Source of the DNA: Impatiens glandulifera
Lineage: Eukaryota > Streptophyta > Magnoliopsida > Ericales > Balsaminaceae
NCBI RefSeq assembly: GCF_907164915.1
Contig: NC_061867.1
Span: forward strand, 2,503,676 to 2,567,675
Length of the DNA stretch: 64,000 nucleotides
Direction: 5' to 3'
Of the stretch, positions 58,866 to 64,000 are shown one piece after another (position 1 is the first letter of the stretch; the number at the start of each line of letters is the position of its first letter). The notes beneath the pieces are model-generated. The model was given only the letters and a program-made list of their open reading frames with translations. It ran no database searches and was not told the origin of the DNA. A program made the translations under genes and the position numbers.

Positions 58866-58912
58866 TCTGCTCATATCTCTTAGTCTCATGAGTCAAGATT
58901 ATGACTGTCGAT
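58866..58912 (+). pseudogene. CLE-type fragment (fifth pair)
   Basis: TTCTGCTCATATCTCTTAG and then TCTCATGAGTCAAGATTATG encode ISLSLMSQDYDCR, part of the CLE precursor signal-peptide region (ISLSLMNQDSNCR in copy 1). Homology stops after CTGTCG, where a SINE-like sequence begins. No start codon region and no peptide motif remain. Confidence 0.7.
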
Positions 58913-59020
58913 TAAGGTAACTCATTGGTAAGAGTCGGTTTAAGAGACAATAAAAAGGTCAACGGTTCGATTTCATCTGTAAGCGCTTTAAGATTAAACG
59001 AGGACCATGGCGGTGTAGTT
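58913..59020 (+). mobile_element. SINE-like sequence breaking the CLE fragment
   Basis: GGTAACTCATTGGTAAGAG resembles a tRNA-type A box, and GGTCAACGGTTCGATTTC about 35 bases later resembles a B box (GGTTCGANNCC). It lies between CLE-derived sequence and the AATATCATCATGTAATTAAG spacer of the pair. No clear target duplication. Confidence 0.5.
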
Positions 59021-59042
59021 CCGAATTAATATCATCATGTAA

Positions 59043-59408
59043 TTAAGAATATGAAATCAAACAAACAATTAATAAAATGTATTTAACATAAATTGTTATT
59101 GTTTTGACAAGGAAACATAAAACTGTGTTGCAACTCTTGAATGCAGGAGCAACAACTGTTCTTTTAGCCGGATGAATACTTATAGTAGAATTACGTTGGC
59201 ATGCTGCTGTTGTTTTTGTTAATACCGAACCTGGGCAGAAAACAACCTTGTAGTTAGTTCCTCCGGGGCAAGGGAAAATGCTTGTTATTTCGTCTTTCGG
59301 GTAACTATAAGCATCCGGGCATCTTTTCTTGAAGAATCTCGAAAAACTAGTAGATTCACAGCTACTAGAATTGCAACAATACTCGTCAGTCTTAAACACG
59401 GTACACGA
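59043..59408 (-). pseudogene. TLP copy 5, C-terminal fragment
   Basis: The TLP frame starts abruptly at about 59408 ([15 protein letters not shown]) and runs through [19 protein letters not shown] and [16 protein letters not shown]. Near the end a 2-base deletion (CTGTGTTGC where other copies have CTGTTTGTTGC) shifts the frame after KSCN and adds about 20 foreign residues. Everything before the break, including signal peptide and family signature, is missing. Confidence 0.9.
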
Positions 59409-59979
59409 ATATTCACCTCTTGTTTCGATATACTACGGTACACGGGCCTTTGGTGATTTTTACTTTAGATTTAATAAATTATTAGTTCAATTCTTGAAAT
59501 ATTGACATTGTTTTATTAGATCTGGAGCTGGATTTGACCCGATTTTTTAAAAGTATTTTTAGGATTATATTTTTCTTACCGTATCTAATTGATTTAGATT
59601 AAATATTGTTTTAAAATATATTTTATTTATGTATATTAATAAATTTAATAATATTTTTGTTTTTATTTGGGATAAAAAAAATGATAGAGTTCTGATATGT
59701 TTCAGCTCAACAAGTTTCTAAGCTAAGTAAGACTTACCTAAAAGTAAATCAATTTCTAAGACCAAGTCAACTTTAGACAAACCTTGTTATTCTCTTTTTT
59801 TTTCCTTTTTTTTTCTAATTTATAAATATTTAATTACATAGATAGTTAATGAGTTAAAATAGAGACAAACAAATAAATAAAATGGGTCAACCTTTGGTCT
59901 TCTTGGATTAGGGCAGACCAAGAGCACGAGCAATTTACCGCTCAATTCTCAAACAACAATCTTTACATACTTTGTAAAT
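59409..59979. other. AT-rich spacer
   Basis: No gene seen. GTTTCGATATACTACGGTAC at about 59422 repeats part of the TLP break sequence (GGTACACG) a second time, consistent with repair of the break. Confidence 0.4.
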
Positions 59980-60690
59980 GTTGTGTTTTGTTCTTTTAGT
60001 TGAAGAGACCCAATTTTATATGGATTTTATTTATGTCTACCTTATATAATGTGAAGAGATATTATTTTTTTCATTTAAGTTATTTGAGTTTAGTATAGAA
60101 CAAGAAAAGAGAGGGAGGAGAGAAAAATAAACTTAGGGGTTTGAGATAGTAGTCGAAATGATTTATGTTTGTTAGAGTTTTACCGTTTGATCAATTTCAA
60201 ACATTAGTCGCTTGTTGGTTATTTATGGGGGCTTAATTCTAACAGTAAAGATCTATTTTTTTAGGCTTCTAAGTCACTTGAAATGACGAAGCAGAAACCA
60301 GATGAGACATTCACCGAGTTGAAAGCCACCAAGATGCTAAACCGACCGTCCGAAGAAGACCAGGTACAACTGATCGTAAAGAACCTCCAAGACAAGTCCG
60401 ACAAACAACCGGAATTGCATAATTTATATAGTTGTTGATCTTGTTCTTTGTTGTTTTATCAAGATTATTGTGTGATCTTGATATAATTTATTAGACTCTA
60501 GTTTGGTTATATCTATAGTGAACATTTAGTTGTAACATTGTTGATAATAATGTATTGTTAAGTGTCATATACTAACTGGTCACGTGGTTTTACTCTCGAT
60601 TTGTAGATCAGGTTTTTCATGCTAAAACTTTTTTTGCATTGTCACTTCACATTAGGTTTAACTTATCTCTTATACTCAATTAATTGAGAA
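59980..60690 (+). mobile_element. Diverged Copia LTR relic with foreign insert
   Basis: It matches the LTR at 40808-41415 at several points (CTTATATAATGTGAAG, GAGAGGGAGGAGAGAAAAAT-like leader, CTTAGGGGTTTGAGATAGTAG, TTAGACTCTAGTTTGG, TTGTAACATTGTT, CACGTGGTTTTACTCTC). At 60275-60412 a GC-richer segment replaces about 26 bp of LTR sequence. Confidence 0.7.
60275..60438 (+). pseudogene. Ty3/gypsy gag scrap inside the Copia LTR
   Basis: The frame from 60283 reads MTKQKPDETFTELKA, then NRPSEEDQVQLIVKNLQDK, wording typical of the gag region of plant Ty3/gypsy elements (ETFTDF..., RPSEEDQ, IKNL). After about 44 residues it runs into Copia LTR sequence and stops at 60436. Only about 130 bp is foreign and there are no gypsy ends, so this looks like filler DNA picked up during break repair. 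Confidence 0.65.
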
Positions 60691-61409
60691 AATGTTATAA
60701 TATTTTTAAAAATATATTTTCCCATCATTTAACCCTTCCTTTTGAAGCTTAAATCCTAGGTACATACAAATCAATATTGGTTTTATCACATGAACATGTC
60801 GGAAGTGGATTTTCATCAAGTAATATTCTTCAATATCCAAATTCATTTACGTAGTAGTACAATGGGCCTTAATTAAATAAAGTTGTGGTGAAGGTTTGGT
60901 CTTCTCATCATAATAGTACTAATATATTTGTGGCCACCCAAAAAACAAATTTAATATTATATCTCATCAATCTATTCAATTATTAATTAAATATAAAAAT
61001 AAAATTATATTTATTTATTTATTTTTAATATATATGAACCATTTTAAATATATATATAGATAATTATGAGATTAATTATATAAATTTTGTAAATGAAATT
61101 AGTATTAATATAAAAGGCTCGTGATTTTATTACATATAATAAGAAAAACCAAGATAAGAATGACAAATGATAAATTTTTTATTTTCATTAACACGTTTCA
61201 AAGAAATATTAATTCCAATTTTTTTATATAAATCACTTACAATTCTACATAATTTAATTGCAATAATTGTAAATACAAATAGATTGTACAATCTTTTTAC
61301 AGATAGTAAAAGAGTTTTTTCAAAAAAAAATCAAATTAAAATTATGGAGTTCAAAACTTAACCTCTTGTATTATTAGTTAATTGTGCCTTTGTACCAAAA
61401 ATATAAGAA
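60691..61409. other. AT-rich spacer
   Basis: No gene seen. Mostly A/T runs and short TATATA tracts. Confidence 0.5.
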
Positions 61410-62617
61410 GTGTTTGTTGCAATTCTGAAATAATACCAGTATAATTAGGAGTTTTTTTACTTTAAATTAGAGTGTTATTATTGAAAATTGCACTATCAGA
61501 TTTATTAAATTCTTAAGTTCCAATAGGATTATTTTTGTTTGTGTGGATGCAAAATGTTTGATAGTTTGATAGTATATTATACTTAGTTGATGATTGATTC
61601 AATTAATTTGAGAATATAAGTTAATGAAATTTATAATTTAAGATTTAGAAATAGAAGATCATGTGATGGACCATAAATTAAGTCTTTCTTATAGTCAATA
61701 TTAATTATATATATTTGTACATTACCCATGTGACCCATGGGCCATATCCAATTATATTTATAAGAACTACAAATCAAAAAAAAAAATATATGTTACAAAA
61801 AAAATCTAAATTTTATTAGTTTACATGAAAATATATTTATTTATAAAGAGAGTATGTCAAGATATTTATAAGAAACTTAACTCATGATAAAAGATGGTTT
61901 GATTTTTATTTTATTTTTAAATTCTTTTACACCTAATTATTTTATCATATTTGTTCAACAATCATATCATTTAATTAATTAAATAAAAATACTAAAAAAT
62001 ATTTGAATTTATTTTATAAACTTTAAATTAAAAATACAAAAAATATTATAATAATTCATCTAATTAAAAACACAATAACCTACCTTTTAATCAAATAATA
62101 TTTTTTTTAAATCTAATAAAAATCTCAAATAATCAATATCAAACAAGTCATTGATCATTTCTAGATTTTATATAAATTTCTCCTCAATACATAAGCATAG
62201 CTCATCTTTCCACATAGAGTCTCCAAGTTTGTAACTTACTAAATAAAATGTAAAAAAAATAGACTTTTCAAAATAACTTTTTTTTAGTGCTGAATACTTT
62301 TCAAATTATCTGTTTTAAAGTAATATATATCCCAATTAAATTATGTAATCATCTGTATATTTATATATGATTTTCTTAATAAATAAGAAAAGAAGCTACC
62401 GACCTCTTGATGCTTATATATTATATATATATATTCATAAGAGAAATTAAGAAATAATCCTTTTATTTTACATTATCTTGTATATATTTTTTGTGTGCAA
62501 GACAAATAGAGTAGAATTGAGATGCTCTATGAAAAAAAACATTGTGGCCCTGATAATTGGAAGAAAAATAATTGTGGGCCTGAAAATTAAAATAATTATA
62601 TGAATTATAAGTTTAAA

Positions 62618-62648
<31 letters not shown>

Positions 62649-62790
62649 TATACCAAATTAAATATATAATTTTATAGAAAGATATATGAAATTAAGTACC
62701 TAAGAAGAAAGGAAAATGTTAAAGAACTTTAGAGAAGGATAAAAAATTTAAATTGAGACAAAAAAAAATAATAGAGATATATTAGTATAG
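61410..62790. repeat. Segmental duplication copy B (partner 53540-55000)
   Basis: Contains the same landmark order as copy A with substitutions and small indels. It lacks the miniature LTR element and has a short (TA)n at about 62618-62652. Confidence 0.85.
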
Positions 62791-63682
<892 letters not shown>

Positions 63683-64000
63683 TTAAGGGCAGAACACTAC
63701 TCTGTAGTTAGTTCCTCCCGGGCAAGTGAAAGTGCTAGTTGGGTCATCTTTAGGGTAGCTGTAAGCATCTGGGCATCGAGTCTTGAAGAATCTCGAAAAA
63801 TCAGTAGGTTGACAGCTACCCGAATTGCAACAATATTGGTCGGTCTTAAACACAGTACACGGGTTATTGCATCCTCCAGGAGCCCTTAGTTGGCTCGGGC
63901 ACTGTCCATTGATATCCGCGGTGCACCGAATGCCCCTAGTGCACCCGTTTGAGGTGGGACTGAAATCCATGGGCACGTTGAACCCGTCCACAAGAGAAAT
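63683..64000 (-). CDS. Thaumatin-like / PR-5 protein (TLP copy 6), partial at right edge
   Basis: The last about 105 residues of a [68 protein letters not shown], then stop. Unlike copies 1, 3 and 4 it ends right after VVFCP, the standard end for sixteen-cysteine TLPs, with no C-terminal extension. The reading frame continues open to the window edge, so the gene is probably intact beyond it. Confidence 0.92.
   Translation of the reverse strand: MSLVDGFNVPMDFSPTSNGCTRGIRCTADINGQCPSQLRAPGGCNNPCTVFKTDQYCCNSGSCQPTDFSRFFKTRCPDAYSYPKDDPTSTFTCPGGTNYRVVFCP

Overview
The window is nuclear DNA from a flowering plant, most likely a eudicot; I cannot name the species. The evidence is plant-specific gene families (thaumatin-like proteins, a CLE-type peptide precursor, a FAR1/MULE transposase, a plant Ulp1-like protease), Copia and Ty3/gypsy remnants with tRNA-Met primer sites, hAT-type MITEs, tRNA-derived SINE-like pieces, and very AT-rich intergenic DNA with long (TA)n tracts. 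One 500-N assembly gap lies at 5017-5516.

Layout. (1) 1-1730: Copia-type LTR tail, a small CLE-type gene (+) and an intact thaumatin-like protein gene (TLP, -) arranged tail to tail. (2) 1731-5016: AT-rich spacer whose sequence recurs near 42.7-45.9 kb and 57.3-58.7 kb. (3) 5518-15.9 kb: a Mutator-like block. It holds a multi-exon Ulp1-like cysteine protease gene (+, 5' end lost in the gap), a FAR1-type MULE transposase with a complete DDE triad and SWIM finger (-), and a five-exon 260-aa gene made almost entirely of a BRCA1/BARD1-like tandem BRCT region (-). These sit among short palindromic GGCGAA/TTCGCC motifs and end in about 275-bp tandem repeats. (4) 15967-32687: a tandem array of about 4.9-kb units (three full, one partial). 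Each unit carries a Copia RNase H/LTR scrap, the tail of a TLP gene and a hAT MITE; the full units add about 3 kb of extreme AT-rich DNA. (5) 32.7-42.7 kb: a second CLE/TLP pair split by a Copia insertion (CLE motif deleted, TLP a pseudogene), a decayed + strand Copia element ending in an LTR, then a third CLE/TLP pair (CLE with a premature stop, TLP intact). (6) 42.7-64 kb: a chimeric TLP/proline-rich ORF, a fourth TLP with an altered acidic cleft, relics of two more CLE/TLP pairs, a complete 1.76-kb miniature LTR retrotransposon with target-site duplication, a duplicated AT-rich segment, and a TLP gene running off the right edge.

The window therefore records local birth and death of a CLE+TLP gene pair (secreted peptide signal and PR-5-type secreted protein) mixed with transposons. 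The most unusual part is the Mutator-like block. Transposase, SUMO-protease-like gene and tandem-BRCT gene lie within 10 kb, all with largely open reading frames and consensus splice sites, and the protease carries a tandem repeat of SUMO-acceptor-like motifs. Whether they form one mobile unit cannot be proven here because the left end is in the gap.
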